DNA of 21,462 nt, taken from the IMG/VR virus record IMGVR_UViG_3300030102_002630, positions 1 through 21,462 of that record. One strand, given 5' to 3'. This stretch comes from a virus. Below the pieces are notes generated by a model, which saw nothing but the letters and a program-made list of their open reading frames with translations, ran no database searches and was not told where the DNA came from. This document shows positions 13,487 to 19,765 of the stretch, one piece after another (position 1 is the stretch's first letter; each line of letters begins with the position of its first letter). Position numbers and translations under genes: made by a program.

Positions 13487-14401
13487 ATGAAGGTAGTTTA
13501 TGGACACACAGATTCCATCTATGTAGATTGTGAATCTGTTGAGAAAGGTAAGGAAGCAGTAGAGCATATAAACAAGGAAGTACAGAAGTTGTTCCCAAAC
13601 ATTCTAGGTTTGGATGAGCATCCCGTACAGTTAGAGTTTGAGAAGTATTTCAAAACTCTAGGTGTAGGTGTGACAAAGAACAGAAACGCAGGTTTGATTA
13701 CTTGGAAAGATGGAGAGTTCCTTGAAGAAGACGAGTTCTCAATGACTGGTTTTACTGCCAAGAGACAGTCTATCACTAAACTAGGTAAGGAGACACAAAC
13801 ACAAGTCTTGAACATGTGGGTCAATGCATGTAGTGAAGAAGAGGTGACTGATTACCTACATGGGCTTTACAATGCAGTATTGCAAGGTAAGATTCCTGTT
13901 AGCGATGTTCTAACAAGAACGAGATACAAAGAATCTAGGTTCAAGGTAATCTGTAACAACTGTAGAAAGAACGGTTGGAAGAGCAACTTTACCCTTCATG
14001 AGTTGATGGAAAGAAAGCAGATGGGAAGAGAGTGTTGTGATAAACCAGATTATGTCACATCAGAAGGAAAGCGACCTACCATCGGTTCTGGTATAGAGGG
14101 TGTATTGTATCACGATACTATATCGGATACACCTATTACAGATTCATATCTGTACTTTAGGATTGACCCACACTCTCCCGCCACATACACACATCCGTTC
14201 TCTGGTAGGTCAACAAGACCATCCTACTTCTCCTTCATAACCGAGAAGGAACTATCGGAGTCATGGCACGAACCAGATTGGAGACATTATGCAGAGTCGG
14301 TTCTAAAGAAAGCCACACCAATCTATCATGCAATGGAATGGGACTTACAGGCAATTAAGAAAGATAGAAATCAAAGTGCCTTGGGGGAATGGTTAGTTTG
14401 A
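13487..14401 (+). CDS. polB: family-B DNA polymerase, C-terminal half (motif C palm, thumb, PIP box)
   Basis: 304 residues beginning MKVVYGHTDSIYVD, which is motif C of a B-family polymerase (normally YGDTDS). The metal-binding second Asp (Asp9) is present, the first Asp is His. KNRNAG (64-69) and FTAKRQSITKLGKETQ (~89-104) are the KKRYAG and KR-S-x-x-x-K-x-Q regions of the palm and thumb. A cysteine set CNNC (156-159) and CC (183-184) inside the thumb region suggests an inserted zinc site. The last residues QSALGEWLV fit a PCNA-interacting peptide (QxxLxxWL), as at the C-terminus of other archaeal PolB. It begins almost exactly where the N-half at 11210 ends, so the two make one polymerase. 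Confidence 0.92.
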   Translation: MKVVYGHTDSIYVDCESVEKGKEAVEHINKEVQKLFPNILGLDEHPVQLEFEKYFKTLGVGVTKNRNAGLITWKDGEFLEEDEFSMTGFTAKRQSITKLGKETQTQVLNMWVNACSEEEVTDYLHGLYNAVLQGKIPVSDVLTRTRYKESRFKVICNNCRKNGWKSNFTLHELMERKQMGRECCDKPDYVTSEGKRPTIGSGIEGVLYHDTISDTPITDSYLYFRIDPHSPATYTHPFSGRSTRPSYFSFITEKELSESWHEPDWRHYAESVLKKATPIYHAMEWDLQAIKKDRNQSALGEWLV

Positions 14402-14505
14402 ATGGCATAGTCACCGTAAAATGTGAGACATGTAATGAGTTCATAATGATGGGAAATAGATGGTGTAGAAAATGCATAGAGGAACAAATAAGAGAGGAAG
14501 AATGA
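14398..14505 (+). CDS. zinc-ribbon mini-protein with TTG start
   Basis: 35 residues read from TTG 14398, which overlaps the polymerase stop as TTGA: MNGIVTVKCETCNEFIMMGN then RWCRKCIEEQ. Two CxxC pairs 10 residues apart. The first ATG in the area (14402) is in another frame and stops at once. The cysteine spacing and the exact coupling support it. Confidence 0.5.
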   Translation: MNGIVTVKCETCNEFIMMGNRWCRKCIEEQIREEE

Positions 14506-14637
14506 ATGAATGGAGATGAATTGGAATACTGGAGTCAAGACCGTTTTGCTAGAATGGCCTTGTTCAGAACGATAGCCGCAGGAGTAAACATACTCTTGTC
14601 GCTATTACTAATAGCAAAAATATGGGGAGTGATATAG
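14506..14637 (+). CDS. small single-pass membrane protein
   Basis: 43 residues. A charged N-terminus (MNGDELEYWSQDRFARMALF) precedes one hydrophobic helix (AGVNILLSLLLIAKIWGVI) at the C-terminus. It directly follows the preceding stop and abuts the next start (TAGTG). Function unknown; similar in layout to the small membrane proteins at 5934, 8734 and 19183. Confidence 0.5.
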   Translation: MNGDELEYWSQDRFARMALFRTIAAGVNILLSLLLIAKIWGVI

Positions 14638-14975
14638 TGAGAGATAGAATAGAAGAAATGCTACAAGAAAAACAATGGACTTTTGCAGAGATGCAGGATA
14701 TGTCTGCTTTGGTTGATATGTTCGCTGAAAGGATATACACAGATATGTCTGCCAAGGAGAAATTAGATTTCGTCTGGCAGGACATAGGTGAGGACTTTCA
14801 GAGAATCCTCATTACCAGATTAAAGGAAGACGTAGCGATAGAAGTCAAAGAATTACTAATGAATGCAAATATTAATTTTAATGGAGATGATAAGAATGAG
14901 ATACCCAAGGGAAGTTTGGGCCGGAAGTCACATCAAAGGCTCAAGGCAAATACCAAGAAAACTAGTGAAGAGTAG
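14637..14975 (+). CDS. helical protein of unknown function upstream of primase
   Basis: 112 residues from GTG 14637, which shares one base with the previous stop (TAGTG); ATG 14622 in the same frame would add five residues. The protein is acidic and largely alpha-helical (RDRIEEMLQEKQWTFAEMQD, AKEKLDFVWQDIGEDFQRIL), ending in a basic tail (GRKSHQRLKANTKKTSEE) that lies within the ~80-base overlap with the primase gene. A long overlap like this is unusual for the window, and one of the two starts may be further in. No family recognised. Confidence 0.6.
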   Translation: MRDRIEEMLQEKQWTFAEMQDMSALVDMFAERIYTDMSAKEKLDFVWQDIGEDFQRILITRLKEDVAIEVKELLMNANINFNGDDKNEIPKGSLGRKSHQRLKANTKKTSEE

Positions 14976-15888
14976 AGAAGAATATCTGAAATGGTTGAAC
15001 ATGAACAATGGCAGAATGAACTGCTACATGACCGTGTATGAGTTTGAGAGGTTCACGGACAATACCAAGATAGATAGTTCTGCGATTCTAGACAAGATGT
15101 TTCTGGATTTTGATGCTCACGGTGAACCATTGGAGAATGCCCACAGAGATTTCCGTGGAGTATGTAAGAAGTTTCAAGATGAGGGTATTAAGTTCAGACC
15201 ATTCTTTTCTGGCAAAGGTTTTCACATCATCGCTTATGGTAAGAGAGCAGATGATATCAGAAGCATTCAAGCGTATTATACCAAGTTGGCTAAGGATTAT
15301 CCTACGTTAGACAGGACAGGCATTCAGACCACCAGACTTCGTAGGATACCAAACACACTCAACCTAAGTAGTGACGGATACTATTGTATTCCACTAGATA
15401 TGGATAAGACGGCAAGTCTCGATACTATCATTGAGATGGCAAAGAAACAAGTACAGGAGGACTTCGTGTATGGTGGCAAACTGATTGATTGGCCGAAGGT
15501 CAAACCAGTTAGTGTATCGGATACTGAGATTGAGATGCCAGACAAACTGGCAAGCCTACCTATCCTACCATGCTTGCAAAACGCCATTACAGTTGAGAAT
15601 CCTAGCCACTATGCTAGGGTATATCTCATTCAATGGTATAGAGATTTATTGAGTATAGGTGAGAGGCACATCGGGCTACCACAACAGGAGAAGATAGTAA
15701 GTATGATTATGGATGAATTGGAGACAATAGCAGAGAAGCCGGGTATCTGGCTTGATTGGAATCGTGGTCTAAGTGAGAAGTATGTTAGGGGAATCGTGCA
15801 GAAGGGGTATCATGCTCCGGGTTGCGAGTCTGTTCTAATACCACAAGGATATTGTATTGGCAGGTGTTGGAGGTATCCTGATGAGTAG
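14896..15888 (+). CDS. priSL: PriS-PriL fusion DNA primase
   Basis: 330 residues. The N-terminal ~190 are an archaeo-eukaryotic primase catalytic domain: MFLDFDAH with metal-binding Asp71 and Asp73, FFSGKGFHIIAYG (105-115) as the SxGxH motif, and TTRLRRIPNTLNL with the conserved basic residues. The C-terminal ~110 resemble the PriL Fe-S domain: LPCLQNA (Cys226), SHYAR, YHAPGC (Cys310), GYC (Cys320) and GRC (Cys324), the four-cysteine 4Fe-4S pattern. Both primase subunits are thus compressed into one chain, as known for Nanoarchaeum and some archaeal elements. It makes RNA/DNA primers for the polymerase. Starts at 14863-14887 are possible; ATG 14896 gives MRYPREVWA, typical of the family's N-terminus. 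Confidence 0.9.
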   Translation: MRYPREVWAGSHIKGSRQIPRKLVKSREEYLKWLNMNNGRMNCYMTVYEFERFTDNTKIDSSAILDKMFLDFDAHGEPLENAHRDFRGVCKKFQDEGIKFRPFFSGKGFHIIAYGKRADDIRSIQAYYTKLAKDYPTLDRTGIQTTRLRRIPNTLNLSSDGYYCIPLDMDKTASLDTIIEMAKKQVQEDFVYGGKLIDWPKVKPVSVSDTEIEMPDKLASLPILPCLQNAITVENPSHYARVYLIQWYRDLLSIGERHIGLPQQEKIVSMIMDELETIAEKPGIWLDWNRGLSEKYVRGIVQKGYHAPGCESVLIPQGYCIGRCWRYPDE

Positions 15889-16051
15889 CATTCGGTTCAA
15901 GGATAACAGATGCCCATGTAACAGATGGGGTAAACTACCATCACCTCCCAATGTGAAGAAGAGAATTTGCTTAGACTGTAAAAAGATACAGACATTGACA
16001 GATTACTCTAAGGTAGATAGACATGGGAGGAAAAGAAATGCGGGGAGTTAA
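15881..16051 (+). CDS. zinc-ribbon mini-protein
   Basis: 56 residues from ATG 15881, overlapping the primase stop by eight bases. RFKDNRCPCNRWGKLPSPP then RICLDCKKIQ: CxC and CxxC pairs with a basic surround (KKR, RHGRKRN). The longer in-frame start at 15857 lies inside the primase Fe-S domain and is not preferred. Likely nucleic-acid or protein binding; function unknown. Confidence 0.6.
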   Translation: MSSIRFKDNRCPCNRWGKLPSPPNVKKRICLDCKKIQTLTDYSKVDRHGRKRNAGS

Positions 16052-16169
16052 GTGTCCAATATGCAAAGGTAGGATGTTTGCTACCGAATATTCCTTTAGA
16101 AATGCCGCAAGGATACAGAAGGCAATAATGAAATGCGATACATGTAATCATAGGGAGGTTTTCAAATGA
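16038..16169 (+). CDS. zinc-ribbon mini-protein
   Basis: 43 residues: GVKCPICKGRMFATEYSFR then MKCDTCNHREVF. Two CxxC pairs about 23 residues apart form a textbook zinc ribbon. The start ATG has a GGGAGG Shine-Dalgarno (16025-16030) seven bases upstream, and the stop overlaps the ERCC4 start (ATGA). Confidence 0.65.
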   Translation: MRGVKCPICKGRMFATEYSFRNAARIQKAIMKCDTCNHREVFK

Positions 16170-16861
16170 ACAAACTCATCATCGACAGTAGGGAAAATTC
16201 TGTTCTAACCGAACAAGTAGAAGAAAAAGCAAGGAAGATGAACATACCCTTTGAGAAGGAATGGATTGAGTTTGGAGACTATACCTTCAACAACGTCTGC
16301 TTTGAGGCGAAGTCATCCTTCGACTTCCTACAGTCGGTGCAGAACAAGAGACTGTGGAAGCAACTCGATAATATGGATAGAGCCTTTGACAACAACCTTG
16401 TGATAGTACACGGTTCATTTGACAAAGCATTCAGACAACATCTTGCACATGTCAAGTCTGATATCAATCCAAAAGTCCTACGCACCTTGACTTGGAAAAA
16501 GTTCTATGGTGCATTAGGCAGAATAATACTAGATACCGATTGTAGTGTAGTATGGGTCAAGGACTCATTGACTGCCGCAGAGGTGATTTGTACGGTATGT
16601 AAGATGCAACCAATCACCAGAGAAGTATACACTCCTAGAATTGTAAAGAGAATAACCACCACCGATTTGAGGGTGGATGTTCTGACTACAATCAAAGGAA
16701 TTAGTCTGAATAAGGCTAAACTCATGTTAGACAAATTTGGTTCTATCATGGAAATAGGAGAAGCAACAATTTCAGAATTGTGCGAAATAGAAGGCGTAGG
16801 CCAAACTCTAGCAGAGAGAGTAATAAACACTCTGAACAAAGAAACAAAAATGGAGATATAA
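16166..16861 (+). CDS. ERCC4/XPF-type structure-specific nuclease with HhH domain
   Basis: 231 residues. The N-terminal nuclease domain has IDSRE (6-10), GDY (37-39) and FEAKSSFDF, which is the ERKxxxD active site with Ala for Arg (Glu47, Lys49, Asp53 kept). The C-terminal ~60 residues are two helix-hairpin-helix motifs (TIKGISLNKAKLML, IEGVGQTLAERVI) that bind DNA as in XPF and Hef. The family cuts branched DNA such as flaps and stalled forks, normally as a dimer and often with PCNA. GGGAGGT six bases before ATG 16166 sets the start. It is placed next to primase and the candidate helicase, fitting fork processing. Confidence 0.9.
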   Translation: MNKLIIDSRENSVLTEQVEEKARKMNIPFEKEWIEFGDYTFNNVCFEAKSSFDFLQSVQNKRLWKQLDNMDRAFDNNLVIVHGSFDKAFRQHLAHVKSDINPKVLRTLTWKKFYGALGRIILDTDCSVVWVKDSLTAAEVICTVCKMQPITREVYTPRIVKRITTTDLRVDVLTTIKGISLNKAKLMLDKFGSIMEIGEATISELCEIEGVGQTLAERVINTLNKETKMEI

Positions 16862-16863
16862 AT

Positions 16864-18351
16864 ATGAATGAAAAAGAAATAGCAAGAGAAGCAAGAGAGG
16901 CTCACGTTGAACGTGAGTATTGGGAGTCTTTGTCAAAAGAAGTCCCGAAGGCGAAGCAACGGAAGTTACCTAGCCTAGTTGAGCAGTATGTCAATTCTGC
17001 ATCAGAGGTGTCTTATTACAACGAGATACCTGCGGCATTGTCATACTTTGTTTTACTAGGTCAGATATGTAAGGACATGGCCGCAATACCACATGGAAGA
17101 AGGACAGATGATACCAGAATCCAATTGATATGGATGCAGACATCTGGTACTGGAAAGTCCGAATTGTACAACTTCTTCGGCCCTGTATCCAACTATGTGT
17201 TTGAGGTTCTCAATGCGAACCACGGAACCAACTTCGATATCATGGATGTCGAAGACACAACTGATGCAGGTTTGATTGGAACGATAACAGAAGAAAGAGA
17301 AACGTTGACTGACGATGAAGGTAATGCTACTGTAGTGGATGTTCCCGTACAAGTGTACGGTGCATTGGAAGGTAGTGGATTAGTCGCATATGACGAGTTT
17401 GAGTATTCTGGTGTCTTCAAGAGTTCACAACACAAGGAAAACGTTGTGATGTACATGAACAAGTTCATGAATTCGCTTCATGGGAATAATCACCTTATCA
17501 AGAAGAAGTTGGCTAAGGGCCATGTTCTAATTTGTGATTGTCAGAGAAGCATCTTCGCAACTACCTACATCCCAACTAACATGACTAGGGTTATTGCAGA
17601 GACTGGTTTAATGCAGAGGTCGGTACTCTTCATCAGGGAGATACCAATAGAACTACAGAACGAACTACGTGCAAAAGTAGCAGACTCATATGGTACAGTT
17701 GCAGATAGCGCACAACCCATCAATCAGTTTGGAGATGCGATAGTAAAGGTGTATGAATGTCTGAAAGAACACTTTGAAGAAAACGGAAAGGATAGAACGA
17801 AGACAATGAGATTCGCTCCTAACTTTAGAGATTCAATCAAGGCCGAGACAAAGAAGTTTGAGAATTATGTTCAGTCAAGTAGGCCATCGGTGTTGTCATT
17901 GGCTAACAACTTTATCACTAGGATGCAAGGAAGCATGGCGAGGATGGCAGTATTGTGTGCTATCACAGAAGCCCCTACCATCAGAACCAAGAAGAACAGA
18001 TACTATGTCACAGACAAGCACGTTCAACAGTCTTCTAGATTGATACGAGCATGTTACAAGTCTCTCATATCGTGGTTGGATACTTCACTTAGACAGGAGA
18101 GAATATCTGGTCAAGACAAATTAGGAATCAAAGTATTCAAGGCAGAATATGAAAACCTAAAAACCGTAGCAGATAGTGAAGGGAGAGTGAACAAGCAACA
18201 GTTATTGGAGAATGTCCGTAAATCAACAGGTAAAGGACAGGCTACGATATACCGAAACTACAAAGAATTGGCTAAGACTGGAGTATTCAACGAGGCCAAG
18301 AAGGGAAGGTCGGTTTACACAAAGATTGTCGAAAAGGAGGTTAAAGAATGA
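16864..18351 (+). CDS. large P-loop ATPase, candidate replicative helicase
   Basis: 495 residues from ATG 16864 (an in-frame start at 16780 lies inside the nuclease gene). Walker A is QTSGTGKSEL (Lys about 98) and Walker B LVAYDEFE (Asp177, Glu178). The segment between contains AALEG-like phage features and VYGALEGSGLVAYDEF, and a later GLMQRSVLFIRE fits the Gx(L/M)xR sensor-type motif seen in DUF3987- and D5-like primase-helicase ATPases. The C-terminal ~80 residues form a probable winged helix (VNKQQLLENVRKSTGKGQAT). I see no MCM or DnaB signature. As the only large ATPase in a block with every other replication function, it is the likeliest helicase. A DNA-packaging or partition ATPase is the alternative. 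Confidence 0.7.
   Translation: MNEKEIAREAREAHVEREYWESLSKEVPKAKQRKLPSLVEQYVNSASEVSYYNEIPAALSYFVLLGQICKDMAAIPHGRRTDDTRIQLIWMQTSGTGKSELYNFFGPVSNYVFEVLNANHGTNFDIMDVEDTTDAGLIGTITEERETLTDDEGNATVVDVPVQVYGALEGSGLVAYDEFEYSGVFKSSQHKENVVMYMNKFMNSLHGNNHLIKKKLAKGHVLICDCQRSIFATTYIPTNMTRVIAETGLMQRSVLFIREIPIELQNELRAKVADSYGTVADSAQPINQFGDAIVKVYECLKEHFEENGKDRTKTMRFAPNFRDSIKAETKKFENYVQSSRPSVLSLANNFITRMQGSMARMAVLCAITEAPTIRTKKNRYYVTDKHVQQSSRLIRACYKSLISWLDTSLRQERISGQDKLGIKVFKAEYENLKTVADSEGRVNKQQLLENVRKSTGKGQATIYRNYKELAKTGVFNEAKKGRSVYTKIVEKEVKE
18335..18341 (+). promoter_or_regulatory. strong Shine-Dalgarno AGGAGGT
   Basis: AGGAGGT lies six bases before ATG 18348, inside the end of the ATPase gene. It fixes the DUF4177-like start and shows that bacterial-type ribosome binding is used within overlapping genes here. 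Confidence 0.75.
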
Positions 18352-18590
18352 AGAAGCAATATGAAAACATGTATCTTGTTTTCCAAGTTGCAGAAGGCCC
18401 GAAGATAATCATCGAGTCTTTGAATACTTATGGACAGGAAGGTTGGGAAGTAAAGACCATGATAAGCGTAGCAGGTGACAAACTTGTTGCGTTCATGGCT
18501 AGGGAATCTGTAATAGAAGACCCAGACCCCGCTAAATCTGCTAAAAAGAAATTGGATTCTATCTGGTCTGCTGACACAGAGGAATCATGA
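18348..18590 (+). CDS. DUF4177-like small protein
   Basis: 80 residues. YLVFQVAEGPKIIIESLN then TYGQEGWEVKTMI and LVAFMARE match the short DUF4177 pattern (LNxxGxEGWExV...hhhhR). DUF4177 proteins are small alpha/beta domains of unknown role found widely in phages and bacteria. The C-terminal ~25 residues (DPDPAKSAKKKLDSIWSADT) are a charged extension. Start ATGA-overlapped with the ATPase stop. Confidence 0.7.
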   Translation: MKKQYENMYLVFQVAEGPKIIIESLNTYGQEGWEVKTMISVAGDKLVAFMARESVIEDPDPAKSAKKKLDSIWSADTEES

Positions 18591-19183
18591 TGTCTGTACT
18601 AGCAATTGATTTGGAAACCAAAAACTACGCCCATGAGATAGGTGGGTGGGGTAATACCCACATGTTCCGAGTCTCTACTGTATGTACTTACGATGGAGAC
18701 AAAGGAACCATCTACATAGACAAGGCATTGGATGACTTGAAACTCCCCAATACGATTGTAAAGTCTATGTCTGAGTTGAAGTTTGACTTGGATGACCACT
18801 TTGAGAAGGGAGGTAAACTACTAGGACACAACATAGTAGGGTTTGACCTACCAGTATTGAAGAATGCGATGGACATCTATTGTATCAAGAAGTATATGGA
18901 TGCGGAAGCATACATCGACACTAGCCACATACTACAAAAGGAATTCAAAGAGAGGTATTCCTTGAATAATCTAGTCCATCATACGCTAGGTGCGGAGAAA
19001 CTGATGAAGAGCGAAGATGCTCCTAAAGTCTGGAAAGCGGGTGGTTACGCAGAGGTAGCAGAATATTGCCTCATGGATTGCGAGTTAGTCTACAAATTGT
19101 GGGAACATGGACAGAACAATAAAGTAGTCAAGGGCTTCTCATTAGACCAAGAGGAAGTCCTCGACCTAGGAGTTGATTGGTAA
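18587..19183 (+). CDS. DEDDy 3'-5' exonuclease (DnaQ/RNase D fold)
   Basis: 198 residues. Motif I AIDLETK (Asp-x-Glu at 8 and 10), motif II LLGHNIVGFDLPVL with the conserved Asp, a middle PolB-exonuclease-like YSLNNLVHHTLG, and motif III AEYCLMDCELVY (YxxxD) define a DEDDy exonuclease. It is a stand-alone enzyme separate from the proofreading domain already present in the polymerase N-half, so it could serve primer removal, resection or host DNA/RNA turnover. Tandem ATG starts at 18587 and 18590, the first overlapping the previous stop as ATGA. Confidence 0.85.
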   Translation: MMSVLAIDLETKNYAHEIGGWGNTHMFRVSTVCTYDGDKGTIYIDKALDDLKLPNTIVKSMSELKFDLDDHFEKGGKLLGHNIVGFDLPVLKNAMDIYCIKKYMDAEAYIDTSHILQKEFKERYSLNNLVHHTLGAEKLMKSEDAPKVWKAGGYAEVAEYCLMDCELVYKLWEHGQNNKVVKGFSLDQEEVLDLGVDW

Positions 19184-19359
19184 TGGCAACGACATTTGAG
19201 TGGATTCTAGGGATATTTTTCATCATGGGGATGTCCCTACTTTTCTTTGCTACCTTTGGTAGTTCCAAATATGATGAGAAGACAATAGACGAGTATATGA
19301 CCAGATTGGAAAATCAGATTCTTGAAGAGCAGAGGTCTGGTCGTGTCCCTCCGCAGTAA
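19183..19359 (+). CDS. small N-terminally anchored membrane protein
   Basis: 58 residues from ATG 19183, which shares a base with the exonuclease stop (TAATG). The hydrophobic segment WILGIFFIMGMSLLFFATFG is followed by a charged helical tail (SKYDEKTIDEYMTRLENQIL). Single-pass membrane protein; a holin-like or envelope role is possible, with no direct evidence. Confidence 0.6.
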   Translation: MATTFEWILGIFFIMGMSLLFFATFGSSKYDEKTIDEYMTRLENQILEEQRSGRVPPQ

Positions 19360-19480
19360 GTGCAAGTTCTGCGAAAAAAGAACAATCCCAAGAAGAATCA
19401 AAGGCCATGTAGTTGGCTCTTTAGAAAAAATCCTAATCTGGGAATGTAAAGAATGTAAAGCCCTTTGGCGGGAAGAGTAA
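19343..19480 (+). CDS. zinc-ribbon mini-protein, last gene of the block
   Basis: 45 residues from GTG 19343 (MSLRSKCKFCEKRTIPRRIK then IWECKECKALW). Two CxxC pairs about 24 residues apart. It overlaps the previous gene by 17 bases and ends just before the transcription-stop region. Its arrangement matches the other cysteine-paired mini-proteins. Confidence 0.55.
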   Translation: MSLRSKCKFCEKRTIPRRIKGHVVGSLEKILIWECKECKALWREE

Positions 19481-19486
19481 TCTTCC

Positions 19487-19531
19487 GGCCATTGGGCCAA
19501 CTTTTTTTTTGGCTTCCAAACACTTTTTTTT
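19487..19531 (+). terminator. hairpins with T-tracts at the end of the replication block
   Basis: GGCC-ATTG-GGCC (19487-19498) is followed by nine T (19502-19510), then TTTGG-CTT-CCAAA (19508-19520) and eight T (19524-19531). Oligo-T tracts end archaeal transcription and hairpin plus T-tract is also a bacterial-type terminator. It sits directly after the last gene of the long plus-strand series. Confidence 0.65.
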
Positions 19532-19536
19532 ACTTT

Positions 19537-19587
19537 CTATATGAAAAAGTAGTTTTCTATATGAAAAGGTAGTTTTCTATATAGAAG
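19537..19587. repeat. 20-bp tandem repeat with TATA-like cores
   Basis: CTATATGAAAAAGTAGTTTT at 19537-19556 is repeated with one change (A to G) at 19557-19576, and the first six bases recur at 19577. The 20-bp period is close to two DNA turns, so bound proteins would line up on one face. Each unit has an AT-rich TTTCTATAT core. Candidate iterons of an origin, operator sites or alternative promoter elements. Confidence 0.6.
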
Positions 19588-19599
19588 CCGATTCTAATA

Positions 19600-19626
19600 A
19601 CTGAAGAACTACGGAGAAACTTCAGT
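19600..19626. repeat. inverted repeat (7-bp stem)
   Basis: ACTGAAG (19600-19606) and CTTCAGT (19620-19626) are exact complements separated by a 13-base loop. It lies in the gene-free region next to the tandem repeats. Role unknown; too long a loop for a good terminator. Confidence 0.5.
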
Positions 19627-19724
19627 ATTTGCGAAACATCAAATCCGAGAGTATATGAAGTTCCGAAAACCAAATCTCAATGTGTAGTAAGGTAGATTGT
19701 GTAGATTTTAACGACAATATTTAT

Positions 19725-19741
19725 GGTGTAATTTTTACACC
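19725..19741. promoter_or_regulatory. near-perfect palindrome, possible operator
   Basis: GGTGTAA-TTT-TTACACC is a perfect 7-bp inverted repeat with a 3-base centre, 31 bases before the start at 19773 and just after a TATA-like AATATTTATGG (19717-19726 region). The geometry fits a dimeric repressor site over a promoter. The remaining gene-free sequence of 19481-19772 (~290 bases) shows nothing else I can name. Confidence 0.45.
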
Positions 19742-19759
19742 GCGCTTTCATGGATGTCG

Positions 19760-19765
19760 GGAGGT
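19760..19765 (+). promoter_or_regulatory. Shine-Dalgarno GGAGGT deciding the start at 19773
   Basis: GGAGGT ends seven bases before ATG 19773. It rules in favour of the 32-residue product rather than the longer open frame from 19680, which runs through the palindrome. Confidence 0.7.

Noticed and set aside
11210-14401. Split intein at the polymerase break
   Set aside because: The halves have no N- or C-intein sequence and no Cys/Ser/Thr splice junction; the C-half starts directly at motif C.
16780-16863. Longer N-terminus for the large ATPase
   Set aside because: The extra codons lie wholly inside the ERCC4 HhH region; ATG 16864 follows the nuclease stop by two bases.
16504-16905. 133-residue minus-strand open frame over the ERCC4 gene
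   Set aside because: Antisense to the nuclease HhH domain; no coding signature.
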